Shown here: positions 25,715 through 33,024 of the stretch, in pieces | Layout of the letters: each line of letters starts with the position of its first letter | Numbering within the stretch: position 1 is the stretch's first letter | Assembly (NCBI RefSeq): GCF_028807635.1 | Contig: NZ_JARBAX010000002.1 | Coordinates: forward strand, 496,001 to 560,000 | Direction of reading: 5' to 3' | DNA: 64,000 nt | Source of the DNA: Streptomyces spiramyceticus | Lineage (GTDB): Bacteria > Actinomycetota > Actinomycetes > Streptomycetales > Streptomycetaceae | Notes under the pieces: model-generated | Database searches by the model: none | Told to the model about the DNA's origin: nothing | What the model saw: only the letters and a program-made list of their open reading frames with translations | Position numbers and translations under genes: made by a program

Positions 25715-26115
25715 TCAGCTTGAAGTGCACTTCAAGTCAAGGGATTTCGCGGCGGCTTCAGGCGACTTCAGGAAGAGCAGGCCATCGCGTGCGGCGGCGT
25801 CAAGGACCTCGTCCGGGACGGCGTCGAGCATGAGCTTGGCGCGGCGGAACATCGTGAAGGCGCCCGCCTCGTCGACAGCACCCGACGACAGGTAGATATA
25901 CCTGCCGCCCGGAGGCCCCTGCACATACCGGCCCTTCACATCGAGGCCGGTCGGCGAGGCGACCGTCGTGCACTCCAGGGTCCAGGTCGCGGAAGCGGCG
26001 TCGCCGGGCTGCGGGTCCAGGAGTTCGCTCGGGCGATCCCGGCGTTGCACGGCAACGTGGATGTTGCGGTACGCCGAGACGTTGCCCCAGGTCGGGCAGC
26101 CGCCGCCCACCTGGC
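25715..26115 (-). pseudogene. DUF5990-family protein remnant, truncated at both ends
   Basis: The internal sequence (AYRNIHVAVQRRDRPSELL, LQPGDAASATW-like run, QGPPGGRYIYLSSGAVDE, GAFTMFRRAKLMLDAVP) matches a small actinobacterial family of unknown function (DUF5990). The usual N-terminal start is replaced by unrelated sequence near 26115, where transposase-like DNA begins. The usual C-terminal half is lost after FLKSPEAAAKS. The stop lies in the palindrome at 25719-25736. Non-functional. Confidence 0.65.
25719..25736. promoter_or_regulatory. 18-bp perfect palindrome, MerR-type operator
   Basis: CTTGAAGTGCACTTCAAG is fully self-complementary. Read on the minus strand, TTGACT lies directly before it, as expected for a MerR-family promoter where the dyad fills a long -35/-10 spacer. 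It points toward the aldo/keto reductase remnant 52 bp away. Confidence 0.65.
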
Positions 26116-26153
26116 CCTGCACTGGGTGTCTGCGCAACCCGGAGCTGACCGGC

Positions 26154-26529
26154 ATGCCCGAACCGGCGCTGGACGAACGCGTCGGCCAACTGGCCCAGAA
26201 ACTGGACGAGTTACGTGAGCAAGGACGACTCCAGCAGCGAGGCGGGGAGCGTATCCGTGCTCGCGGCGCAGGGGCCAAGGACAAGCTGACCACCGCCGAC
26301 AGAGTCCTGGCCACCGTGCTCTACATGCGCAGACTCGGCACCCGACCTGCTCGCCCAGCTTTTCGGAGTCAACGGCAGCACCCTCACCAGGGCCGTTCGC
26401 CAAGTCCAGCCTCTCCTGGCCGAGCACGGCTACACCATTCCACCCTCGACAGCCAGGTTCCGCACGCCTGCTGACGTCACCGCGTTCCTCGCGGACAGCA
26501 GCCCCGCCGAGATCAAATCAGCATGTTGA
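26154..26529 (+). mobile_element. Transposase N-terminal remnant with frameshift
   Basis: From ATG 26154 the frame gives MPEPALDERVGQLAQKLDE ... KLTTADRVLATVLYMRRLG. A one-step frame change then gives DLLAQLFGVNGSTLTRAVR, QPLLAEHGYTIPPSTARF and TPADVTAFL, ending at TGA 26527-26529. This is the helix-turn-helix N-terminal region of a transposase (ISAzo13/IS5-like). The catalytic domain is absent. Confidence 0.65.
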
Positions 26530-26734
26530 TTCTCTGCGAGCCCTTTAACGACCTTGGGCGCGATAGCGGTGGTCACGGTCGGGCCTGCGTCTTGCGAAAC
26601 GGCCGTACCAGTTGGGTGAGTTACGAGACTTACTTGGGCCCCTGCGGCCTGCTCGCATCCTGCCGCTGCCCTGTTGGCATGGCTCCGAACCTGACCGCAG
26701 ACAGTAGATCACGGCTGGCGCCTGCGCCGGGTCC

Positions 26735-27121
26735 TTACTTGCTGTGCACGATCTGGATCAGGTTGCCGCAGGTGTCGTCCAAAACCGCAGTGGTGACCGG
26801 GCCCATCTCCAGCGGCTCCTGGGTGAAGTGCACCCCGAGCTCGCGCAGCCGGTTGAACTCCGCATGTACGTCGTCCACGGCGAAGGAGGTGGCCGGGATG
26901 CCGTCCTGGACCAGCGCGGTCTTGTACGGCTTCACTGCGGGATGGCCGGAGGGCTCCAGCAGCAGTTCGGTCCCGTCGGGATCTTCCGGCGAAGCCACGG
27001 TCAGCCACCGGTCCTCGCCCAGCGGGACGTCGTGCTTCTTCACGAAGCCCAACACGTCCGTATAGAAACGCAGGGCCTTGTCCTGGTCATCGACGAAGAC
27101 GCTGGACAGGTGGATCTTCAT
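26735..27121 (-). CDS. VOC (glyoxalase/bleomycin-resistance superfamily) protein
   Basis: A 128-aa single vicinal-oxygen-chelate module (MKIHLSSVFVDDQDKALRFY, GFVKKHDVPLGEDRWLTVAS, GTELLLEPSGHPAVK, SFAVDDVHAEFNRLRELG, DTCGNLIQIVHS). Such proteins are small metal-dependent lyases, dioxygenases or drug-binding proteins; the substrate is unknown. ATG 27121 overlaps the stop of the ArsR gene (ATGA, 27118-27121), so the regulator and enzyme are co-translated. It is probably induced when the ArsR protein releases its operator upstream. Confidence 0.85.
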   Translation of the reverse strand: MKIHLSSVFVDDQDKALRFYTDVLGFVKKHDVPLGEDRWLTVASPEDPDGTELLLEPSGHPAVKPYKTALVQDGIPATSFAVDDVHAEFNRLRELGVHFTQEPLEMGPVTTAVLDDTCGNLIQIVHSK

Positions 27122-27411
27122 GGGGCGCTCTCCGCTGCATCGGGCCTGAGCCATCGGGTCGTGATGCGCTCAAGGGGTTCGGTGTTCAGATCGTGGAACT
27201 TGTAGCGGCCCTGGCGCCGCGAAAGGACCAGACCCGCGGATTCCAGTACGGCCAGATGCTGACTGATCGCCTGGCGGGACAGCCCCAGACCGTGTTTGGT
27301 CACCAGCCGTGTGCAAATCTCGAACAGGGTCTGGCCGTCCCGTTCCACCAGCTCATCAAGGATGCGCCGACGGGTGGGGTCGGCCAGTGCCTTGAAGACA
27401 TCCTCCGCCAT
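27118..27411 (-). CDS. ArsR-family winged-helix transcriptional regulator
   Basis: A 97-aa DNA-binding protein with the ArsR winged helix: DVFKALADPTRRRILDEL, GLSRQAISQHLAVLESAGL (recognition helix) and SRRQGRYKFHDLNTEPLE (wing). No metal-binding cysteine pair typical of ArsR/SmtB is seen in the usual helix, so it probably senses an organic ligand. ATG 27411 is used here; 27423 and 27429 are alternatives. A 9-bp inverted repeat immediately upstream (27422-27445) overlaps the start region and is a good autoregulatory operator. It forms an operon with the VOC gene. Confidence 0.85.
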   Translation of the reverse strand: MAEDVFKALADPTRRRILDELVERDGQTLFEICTRLVTKHGLGLSRQAISQHLAVLESAGLVLSRRQGRYKFHDLNTEPLERITTRWLRPDAAESAP

Positions 27412-27421
27412 AACCAACACC

Positions 27422-27445
27422 ATAGGCAAGTGACAGCTTGCCTAT
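27422..27445. promoter_or_regulatory. Likely ArsR operator (9-bp inverted repeat)
   Basis: ATAGGCAAG (27422-27430) and CTTGCCTAT (27437-27445) are perfect inverted arms with spacer TGACAG, placed directly before the ArsR start codon. Confidence 0.7.
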
Positions 27446-27539
27446 CAAGTTACGGGCTGTCCCGCGGTTGAAGCTGGGGGGCTGGCCTGGGGTTTTGGCT
27501 GGTGGGTGGTTCAGCAGGTGGTCGTGCGAGCGTCCACGA

Positions 27540-27905
27540 GCTCGGTGCTCGGCCGACGGCGGGTGGTGCGTTTTGGCGGCGCGGTCGGAGACCAGGGCGG
27601 CGATGGCACGGTGGGTTTCGCTGACGGTGGTGGTCTTGTTGGTGTTCTGCTTCCGCTTGCCCGAGACGAACGCCCGCCGGCCCGGTCTGCCCGCTTTCGC
27701 CCGCGGTGGACGAGCCCACCTCATAGATCGCCCCCAGGGCCTGGTAGGTGAGTCCGGTCCGCAGGTGGACCAGCGGCACCAACAGCCTGTCGACGAAGAC
27801 CAGCCCGTACCTCGGGCCAGCCCCGGCCTCCCGCCGGCGGGCACCCTCGCGACGTTCGTGGGGGATGTGGTCGTGCTGGTGGAGATACACACACCCCGCG
27901 CCCCC
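27540..27905 (-). mobile_element. IS5-family transposase remnant
   Basis: Minus-strand frames give FVDRLLVPLVHLRTGLTYQA and, after frame changes, FVSGKRKQNTNKTTTVS, which match the N-terminal and catalytic-entry parts of IS5-type DDE transposases. The reading frame is broken and the rest of the element is missing. It fills most of the gap between the ArsR and LysE genes. Confidence 0.6.
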
Positions 27906-27932
27906 TCCCATCCGCAGCTGCTTCAATGACGG

Positions 27933-27962
27933 CCAGGGGGTACGGACCCAGGGGGTACGGAC
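27933..27962 (+). repeat. 15-bp tandem duplication abutting the LysE start codon
   Basis: CCAGGGGGTACGGAC occurs at 27933-27947 and 27948-27962; the ATG follows immediately. Each copy carries an AGGGGG ribosome-binding sequence. Confidence 0.85.
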
Positions 27963-28607
27963 ATGGTGTCGACCGACCGTGTACTCGCGTTTGCGCTGAT
28001 GTCCCTGCTGGTCATCGTGATCCCGGGGCCGAGCGTCCTGTTCGTGATCGGCCGCGCCCTCGCGTACGGCCGCCGTACAGCATTGGCGACCGTCCTGGGC
28101 AGCGTCCTCGGCTCGTACGTCCTGGTCGTGGCCGTCGCGCTCGGCGTAGGGACGCTCGTCGAGCGTTCCGTGGCCGTCTTCATGGCGGTCAAACTCGCGG
28201 GCGCCGCGTACCTCGTATATCTCGGCGTACAGGCCTTCCGGCACCGCAAAGAGCTGAAGATGGGCGCCGAGGCCGCGCCCGGCCAACCTGCGCGCGGTGA
28301 TGTGCGCACCGTGCTCGACGGGGTCGTCGTCGGGATGACCAATCCCAAGGCCATCGTCTTCTTCGCCGCCGTACTCCCCCAGTTCGCGGACCACTCGGCA
28401 GGCGGTCTGCCCGTACAGATGCTGTTGCTCGGTCTCGTGCCGATCGGCATCGGGCTGGTCACCGACACACTCTGGGGTCTTGGAGCGGCCGCTGCCCGCA
28501 CCTGGTTCGCGCGCTCCGAGCGGCGGCTTTCGCTCATCGGGGGCGCGGGCGGCTTCGCGATGATCGGGCTGGGTGTGACGGTCGCCGCGACCGGACGCGC
28601 GGAGTGA
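27963..28607 (+). CDS. LysE/RhtB-family amino acid exporter
   Basis: A 214-aa inner-membrane protein with six predicted helices. It starts VLAFALMSLLVIVIPGPSVLFVIGRAL, with the family PGP motif in helix 1, followed by AAYLVYLGVQAF and the GMTNPKAIVFFAAVLPQF motif in the middle. It exports amino acids or derivatives by proton exchange; the substrate is unknown. The ribosome-binding sequence is duplicated just before the ATG (15-bp direct repeat). The flanking genes face it convergently (winged-helix protein) or are transposase debris, so it appears to be a single-gene unit. Confidence 0.9.
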   Translation: MVSTDRVLAFALMSLLVIVIPGPSVLFVIGRALAYGRRTALATVLGSVLGSYVLVVAVALGVGTLVERSVAVFMAVKLAGAAYLVYLGVQAFRHRKELKMGAEAAPGQPARGDVRTVLDGVVVGMTNPKAIVFFAAVLPQFADHSAGGLPVQMLLLGLVPIGIGLVTDTLWGLGAAAARTWFARSERRLSLIGGAGGFAMIGLGVTVAATGRAE

Positions 28608-28640
28608 AGATCGACGGGATCCGCCAGGTCCACCCATGCG

Positions 28641-29762
28641 CTATGCGGAGATGACGCCGAATCGTACGTCGTGATCGGTCGCAGCCGGGATCATCACGCC
28701 GAGCAACCGCTCAGCCTCCTCGGTCACCTCCGCGCGCTGCGCGCGAGTGAGCGTGCCGAAGGGTTCGACGGTGACGACGGCGGTCTCCTTGGTCTCGTCC
28801 AGTCGCCAGATGCCGGCGAGGAAGCCGTCGACCAGGAGGGTGCTGTAGCCCTGGTTGTTGTTCCACGTGCGGCCCCGGTACTCGGCGGGGACGACCCGTG
28901 TCCGGTCCGCGTGGGAGAGCAGCAGGTTGTCGTATTCGGGGAGGAAGCGGGGCGGGGCCGGCGTGTCCTCGTCCGGGCAGGGGGCGTCGGGCAGGTCGAA
29001 GAGTTCGATGCCGTTGTCGTCCTGGAAGACGAGGAGCTGCGGCCTCAGCCGCTCGAAGGCGTCCCGCAGCCGGGTCAGCCCGCACCAGGTCTGCATGTCC
29101 TTGACCGAGGCGGGGCCGAAGGCGGCCAGGTAGCGCAGTACGGTGCCGTCGGGCGCCGGTACGGGCTTCGACGGGCGGCCGAGCCACTTCTCGACGGTGG
29201 TGAGCGCGACCTGGCCGCTCCTGCCCCACAGCCCCCGCGGCGTGACCTGCACCAACGGCAGCTTGCAGCGGGCGGCCACGGAGAGCGCCTGCGGGTCGGC
29301 GTCCGGCCACTCCTTGAGGAGTTCGTCGCGGAGTTCCTTCAGGGTGCGCGGGCGCTCTTCGACCAGCTCCCTGGACAGCCGGGCGAGCCGGTCGAGGTCC
29401 ACTCCGGCCAGCTGTTTGCGGAAGGTGGTGAGCTCGCGGTCGCGGGCGGCCTGGACGAGCGGGCGCAGCGTGAGCGTGTCGTCGGCGGTGTGGGTGTGAA
29501 TGGTCGACCTGAGGGTGACGATACGTACGACCTCACGGGAGGCCATCAGCCCGGACAGCTCCTCGGGGTCGAAGCCGTCGAGCCGGGCGGCGAGCTGGTA
29601 GTACGGCGGCTTGGGGTTCTGCGCCTGGAGGCCGACGAGGTGTTCGACGGCGCCCTTGGCGGGCATCGCGGTGCGCCGCAGCAGGAGCTGGCGCGCGAGG
29701 GTGGCGCGGTTCAGGGCGCGGGTGCTCAGCACAGGGGCTGCCGGGTTCGTCTTCGAGGCCAT
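28641..29762 (-). CDS. Winged-helix DNA-binding domain protein (HTH_42 / AlkZ-like)
   Basis: A 373-aa protein of the family with three tandem winged helices. It starts LSTRALNRATLARQLLLRRT, followed by AVEHLVGLQAQNPKPPYYQLAARL and FLPEYDNLLLSHADRTRVV, with VDGFLAGIWRL toward the end. The QAQ motif near residue 43-46 is the one used by AlkZ-type DNA glycosylases that unhook interstrand crosslinks or protect against genotoxic metabolites. A DNA-repair role is therefore possible but unproven. ATG 29762 was chosen at the start of family similarity; the longer frame upstream is antisense to the corA leader. Confidence 0.8.
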   Translation of the reverse strand: MASKTNPAAPVLSTRALNRATLARQLLLRRTAMPAKGAVEHLVGLQAQNPKPPYYQLAARLDGFDPEELSGLMASREVVRIVTLRSTIHTHTADDTLTLRPLVQAARDRELTTFRKQLAGVDLDRLARLSRELVEERPRTLKELRDELLKEWPDADPQALSVAARCKLPLVQVTPRGLWGRSGQVALTTVEKWLGRPSKPVPAPDGTVLRYLAAFGPASVKDMQTWCGLTRLRDAFERLRPQLLVFQDDNGIELFDLPDAPCPDEDTPAPPRFLPEYDNLLLSHADRTRVVPAEYRGRTWNNNQGYSTLLVDGFLAGIWRLDETKETAVVTVEPFGTLTRAQRAEVTEEAERLLGVMIPAATDHDVRFGVISA

Positions 29763-29883
29763 GTTCCGCACGCTACCGATCCTTGCGGACAGGTTCGGTC
29801 CGCGAGAAGCTGACTGCGCCGACGACAATTGGGACGTATATCCTGCCCCTGGCCAGATGCCCCGCAGGGAGGTGAGATCTGCG

Positions 29884-31044
29884 ATGTCGGAGCGACGAGT
29901 CCGTCCCGCGCTGTCCCCGAAGAAGCACTCCTGGCGCAGGCAGCCCCCGCCGCCGGCTGCCCCTCCCGCAGAGCCGCCGGCAGGTGATCCGGTCGCCGCA
30001 CCCGGCGACGTACAGCGCAACGGCGGCAGCATCGTCCACGCCGCGCTCTACCGCGACGGCCGCCACGTGTCCTCCCCCGCCTCCCTCGCCGAGACGTTCC
30101 GTCAGCTGCGCGAGTACCGCGACGGCATGGCGTGGATCGGCCTCCAGCGGCCTTCCGAGGACGAGATCCACTCCCTCGCCGCGGAATTCGACCTCCACCC
30201 GCTGGCCGTCGAGGACGCCCTGGAGGCTCACCAGCGCCCCAAGCTGGAGCGTTACGGCGAGACGCTCTTCGTCGTGCTGCGCGCGGCCCGCTACCTCGAC
30301 GCCCCGGAAGAGGTCGACTTCGGCGAGCTGCACATCTTCGTGGGCCAGGACTTCGTCATCACGGTCCGCCACGGAGCGGCGCCGGACCTCTCCGGCGTAC
30401 GCAAGCGCATGGAGGAGGCCCCGGAGCTGCTGGCGCTGGGGCCCGAGGCGGTGCTGTACGCGATCCTCGACGCCGTCGTCGACGGGTACGTTCCGGTGGT
30501 CGAGGGCGTACAGAACGACATCGACGAGATCGAGACCGAGGTCTTTCGCGGCGACCCCGAGGTGTCGCGCCGCATCTACGAACTCGCCCGCGAAATGGTC
30601 GAGTTCCAGCGCGCCACCCGCCCCCTGGTCGGCATGCTGCACGGCCTGATGGCGGGCTTCGCGAAATACGGCACGGACGAGGAGCTCCAGCGCTACCTGC
30701 GCGACGTCGCCGACCACGTCACGCACACCAGCGAACGCGTGGACGGCTTCCGTCAGGCGCTGGCGGACATCCTCACCGTGAACGCGACGCTGGTGACGCA
30801 GCAGCAGAACGAAGAGATGCGGGCGATGGCGGAGGCGGGCTTCGAGCAGAACGAAGAGATCAAGAAGATCTCGGCGTGGGCGGCAATCCTCTTCGCGCCG
30901 ACCCTAGTCGGCACCATCTACGGCATGAACTTCGACGCGATGCCGGAGCTGGACTGGGCCTTCGGCTATCCGTTCGCGATTCTGCTGATGGCAGCGGTGT
31001 GCACGAGCCTCTACTTCATCTTCAAGCGGCGGGACTGGCTATAG
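29884..31044 (+). CDS. corA: CorA-family Mg2+/Co2+ transporter
   Basis: A 386-aa pentameric channel subunit. A proline-rich N-terminus (1-45) is followed by a large cytoplasmic alpha/beta domain, a long helix (VADHVTHTSERVDGFRQALADIL), then two membrane helices (ISAWAAILFAPTLVGTIYG and FAILLMAAVCTSLYFIF). The selectivity signature YGMNFDAMPEL lies between them, and the usual basic tail FKRRDWL ends the protein. GGAGGTGA lies about 10 bp before ATG 29884. Its stop codon overlaps the stop of a decayed integrase on the other strand, and a second corA 3' end lies at 51814-51861. The 3' end was therefore probably used as a phage or ICE attachment site. Confidence 0.92.
   Translation: MSERRVRPALSPKKHSWRRQPPPPAAPPAEPPAGDPVAAPGDVQRNGGSIVHAALYRDGRHVSSPASLAETFRQLREYRDGMAWIGLQRPSEDEIHSLAAEFDLHPLAVEDALEAHQRPKLERYGETLFVVLRAARYLDAPEEVDFGELHIFVGQDFVITVRHGAAPDLSGVRKRMEEAPELLALGPEAVLYAILDAVVDGYVPVVEGVQNDIDEIETEVFRGDPEVSRRIYELAREMVEFQRATRPLVGMLHGLMAGFAKYGTDEELQRYLRDVADHVTHTSERVDGFRQALADILTVNATLVTQQQNEEMRAMAEAGFEQNEEIKKISAWAAILFAPTLVGTIYGMNFDAMPELDWAFGYPFAILLMAAVCTSLYFIFKRRDWL
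31016..31028. other. Putative att core (left copy) within corA
   Basis: TCATCTTCAAGCG is identical to 51833-51845 in the second corA 3' end. The two copies bound a 20.8-kb stretch with an integrase remnant at the left end, so this could be the crossover core of an integrated element. Confidence 0.5.
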
Positions 31045-31530
31045 GCAGCAGGCCAGACGCTTCATGAAGTCGTCGCTGACGTGCGTGCAGATGGCCAGGG
31101 AGCTGTCGCACTCGTGGCCGACCTGCTGCTGAATGGAGCGCCGGTCCACCCCGTCCTCAGTCAGGTGTGTGACGTACGAGTGCCGCAGCGAGTGCGGGGT
31201 GAGCTCTTTCGGCAGCCCCAGGGCGTCCCGGTATGCCTCGAACCGGTCGTTGATCGAGCCGGGCTGGAGGCGGCCCCCCGCGTTCGGTGATCCACAGAGC
31301 CGGGTGATCGGGGACCCCGAAGCGCGGCCGGACGGGCTCGACATAGTCGGCGACCGCCTCGACGGCCCAGCCCATCACCGACAACACGTTCCGCCGCCGC
31401 GGCGGCTGGCCGTTCTTTCCCTTGCCATAGCGGACGTTGAGCGTGCCGTACCGGCCGAACTGCCGGGCCTGCGGATTGCGCCCGAAGTTCACCACGTCGA
31501 GCTTGGACGTCTCGGTCCGGCGAAGCCCCA
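31039..31530 (-). pseudogene. Tyrosine recombinase (integrase) C-terminal remnant
   Basis: The catalytic half of a phage/ICE-type integrase. One frame gives GLRRTETSKLDVVNFGRNP, LNVRYGKGKNGQPPRRRN and FGVPDHPALWITERGG. A frame change near 31290 leads to AYRDALGLPKELTPHSLRH (HxxR box), DGVDRRSIQQQVGHE and AICTHVSDDFM. The nucleophilic Tyr of the usual V-Y-T-H-V is a Cys here (I-C-T-H-V). The N-terminal half is gone, and the C-terminus runs straight into the corA 3' end, where the two stop codons interlock (31039-31044). Dead, but diagnostic of an integrated element at corA. Confidence 0.8.
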
Positions 31531-31661
31531 CCCGTCCGGTGCTGGGAAGTCTCCGATCGGCTGTGCCGTCGCTCACACCGCCGGAGGCCGCATTTCCTTG
31601 GCCCAACTCGTGGGTAATGTAGCCGTGTTGTGGTCCACAACTTCTACCCACGGAGGACGTC
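31531..31661. promoter_or_regulatory. Thiolase promoter region with 15-bp palindrome
   Basis: GTTGTGGTCCACAAC (31627-31641) has perfect 7-bp arms around one base and lies 20 bp before the thiolase GTG. A TTGGCC/TAATGT-like promoter pair precedes it, so the palindrome would sit around the transcription start and suit a repressor (TetR or MarR type). Confidence 0.55.
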
Positions 31662-32852
31662 GTGTCCGGATCCGTCATCCTGGCCGGGGCCCGTACCCCC
31701 ACTGGTCGCCTGCTCGGGGCTCTGAAAGACTTCTCCGGAGCCCAGCTCGGGGCGATCGCCATCAAGGCGGCCCTGGAGAAGGCGGGGGTGGCGCCCGAGC
31801 AAGTGGAGTACACGATCATGGGGCAGGTGCTCACCGCGGGCGCCGGCCAGATCCCGGCTCGCCAGGCCGCGGTGGCCGCCGGCATCCCGATGAGCGTCCC
31901 GGCGCTGACCGTTAACAAGGTGTGCCTCTCCGGGATCGACGCGATCGCGCTGGCCGACCAGCTGATCAGGGCCGGTGAGTTCGACCTGGTCGTGGCGGGC
32001 GGTCAGGAGTCCATGACGCAGGCTCCGCACGTGCTTCCCAAGTCGCGTGCGGGATTCAAGTCCGGTGACGTGCCGCTGATCGACCACATGGTCCACGACG
32101 GCTTGTTCTGCCCCTTCGACCAGCTCGGCATGGGCGTCACGACCGAGAAGTACAACAGCCGCTACGCCGGACTGACCCGGGAGAAGCAGGACGCCTTCGC
32201 CGCGGCCTCGCACCAGCGGGCCGCCGCCGCGGCGGCCGCCGGACGGTTCGCCCAGGAGATGGCGCCGGTGACGGTCCCGCAGCGCAAGGGCGACCCAGTG
32301 GTGTGTGACACCGACGAGGGCGTGCGTCCCGACACCACGGCGGAGGCCCTGGCGAAGCTGCGTCCCGTGTACAGCGCCGACGGCACCATCACGGCGGGGA
32401 CGGCGTCGCAGATCTCCGACGGCGCCGCGGCCGTGGTGGTGGCGAGCAAGGCCAAGGCCGAGGAGCTGGGCCTGCCTTGGATCGCCGAGATCGGCGCCCA
32501 CGGCGTGGTGGCCGGGCCGGACGGAAGCCTGCACGAGCAGCCGTCGAACGCGATCAGGGCGGCGCTGGCCAAGGCCAAGCTGGAGCCGTCCGACCTGGAC
32601 CTGGTGGAGATCAACGAGGCGTTCTCCGCCGTCGGCATCGTCTCCACCGAGCAGCTGGGCATCAGCCCGGACATCGTGAACGTCGACGGCGGAGCCATCG
32701 CGCTCGGCCACCCGATCGGCGCCTCCGGCGCCCGGCTCATCGTCCACCTGGCCTATGAGCTGCGCCGCCGCGGCGGCGGTCTCGGCGCGGCAGCGCTGTG
32801 CGGCGGCGGCGGGCAGGGCGACGCCCTGCTGATCCGCGTGCCGTCCGCCTGA
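31662..32852 (+). CDS. Acetyl-CoA C-acetyltransferase (thiolase)
   Basis: A 396-aa thiolase that condenses two acetyl-CoA to acetoacetyl-CoA or cleaves 3-ketoacyl-CoA. The nucleophilic cysteine is in [12 protein letters not shown] (about residue 89), the catalytic histidine in [12 protein letters not shown] (about 352) and the second cysteine in [13 protein letters not shown] (about 382). The start is GTG with GGAGG about 6 bp upstream. A strong palindrome lies before it and a long terminator follows it, so it is an independent unit inside the putative corA island. It may feed the adjacent polyketide pathway or be unrelated cargo. Confidence 0.9.
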   Translation: MSGSVILAGARTPTGRLLGALKDFSGAQLGAIAIKAALEKAGVAPEQVEYTIMGQVLTAGAGQIPARQAAVAAGIPMSVPALTVNKVCLSGIDAIALADQLIRAGEFDLVVAGGQESMTQAPHVLPKSRAGFKSGDVPLIDHMVHDGLFCPFDQLGMGVTTEKYNSRYAGLTREKQDAFAAASHQRAAAAAAAGRFAQEMAPVTVPQRKGDPVVCDTDEGVRPDTTAEALAKLRPVYSADGTITAGTASQISDGAAAVVVASKAKAEELGLPWIAEIGAHGVVAGPDGSLHEQPSNAIRAALAKAKLEPSDLDLVEINEAFSAVGIVSTEQLGISPDIVNVDGGAIALGHPIGASGARLIVHLAYELRRRGGGLGAAALCGGGGQGDALLIRVPSA

Positions 32853-32890
32853 CGGCCGGTCGGAGCAGCGCGGCCGGGAGCCGGGAACAC

Positions 32891-32936
32891 ACGGTCCCCT
32901 GGGTGCGGCACATGGTGGCCGCACCCAGGGGACCGT
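32891..32936 (+). terminator. Strong hairpin terminator after the thiolase gene
   Basis: Perfect 19-bp arms (32891-32909 and 32918-32936) around an 8-nt loop ACATGGTG. No U-run follows, as is common in Streptomyces. Placed between convergent thiolase and MFS genes, it could stop transcription from both sides. Confidence 0.8.
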
Positions 32937-32938
32937 AC

Positions 32939-32994
32939 GCAACCCGCAACCCGCAACCCGCAACCCGCAACCCGCAACCCGCAACCCGCAACCC
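32939..32994. repeat. Eight perfect tandem copies of GCAACCC
   Basis: A 7-bp unit repeated eight times without mismatch, between the terminator hairpin and the end of the MFS gene. It is not within a real reading frame. Confidence 0.95.
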
Positions 32995-33024
32995 GGCGGG
33001 CCGGGTTGCCCCTGGAGTCGGGGG

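Noticed and set aside
27450..28637. Minus-strand frame of 395 codons opposite lysE
   Set aside because: The lysE strand shows clear helices and the family PGP and TNPKA motifs; only the 27540-27905 part of the minus strand is transposase-like.
32737..32991. Open frame with repeated RVAGCGL across the heptamer array
   Set aside because: It merely translates the GCAACCC tandem repeat and the hairpin; it has no ribosome site and no conservation signal.
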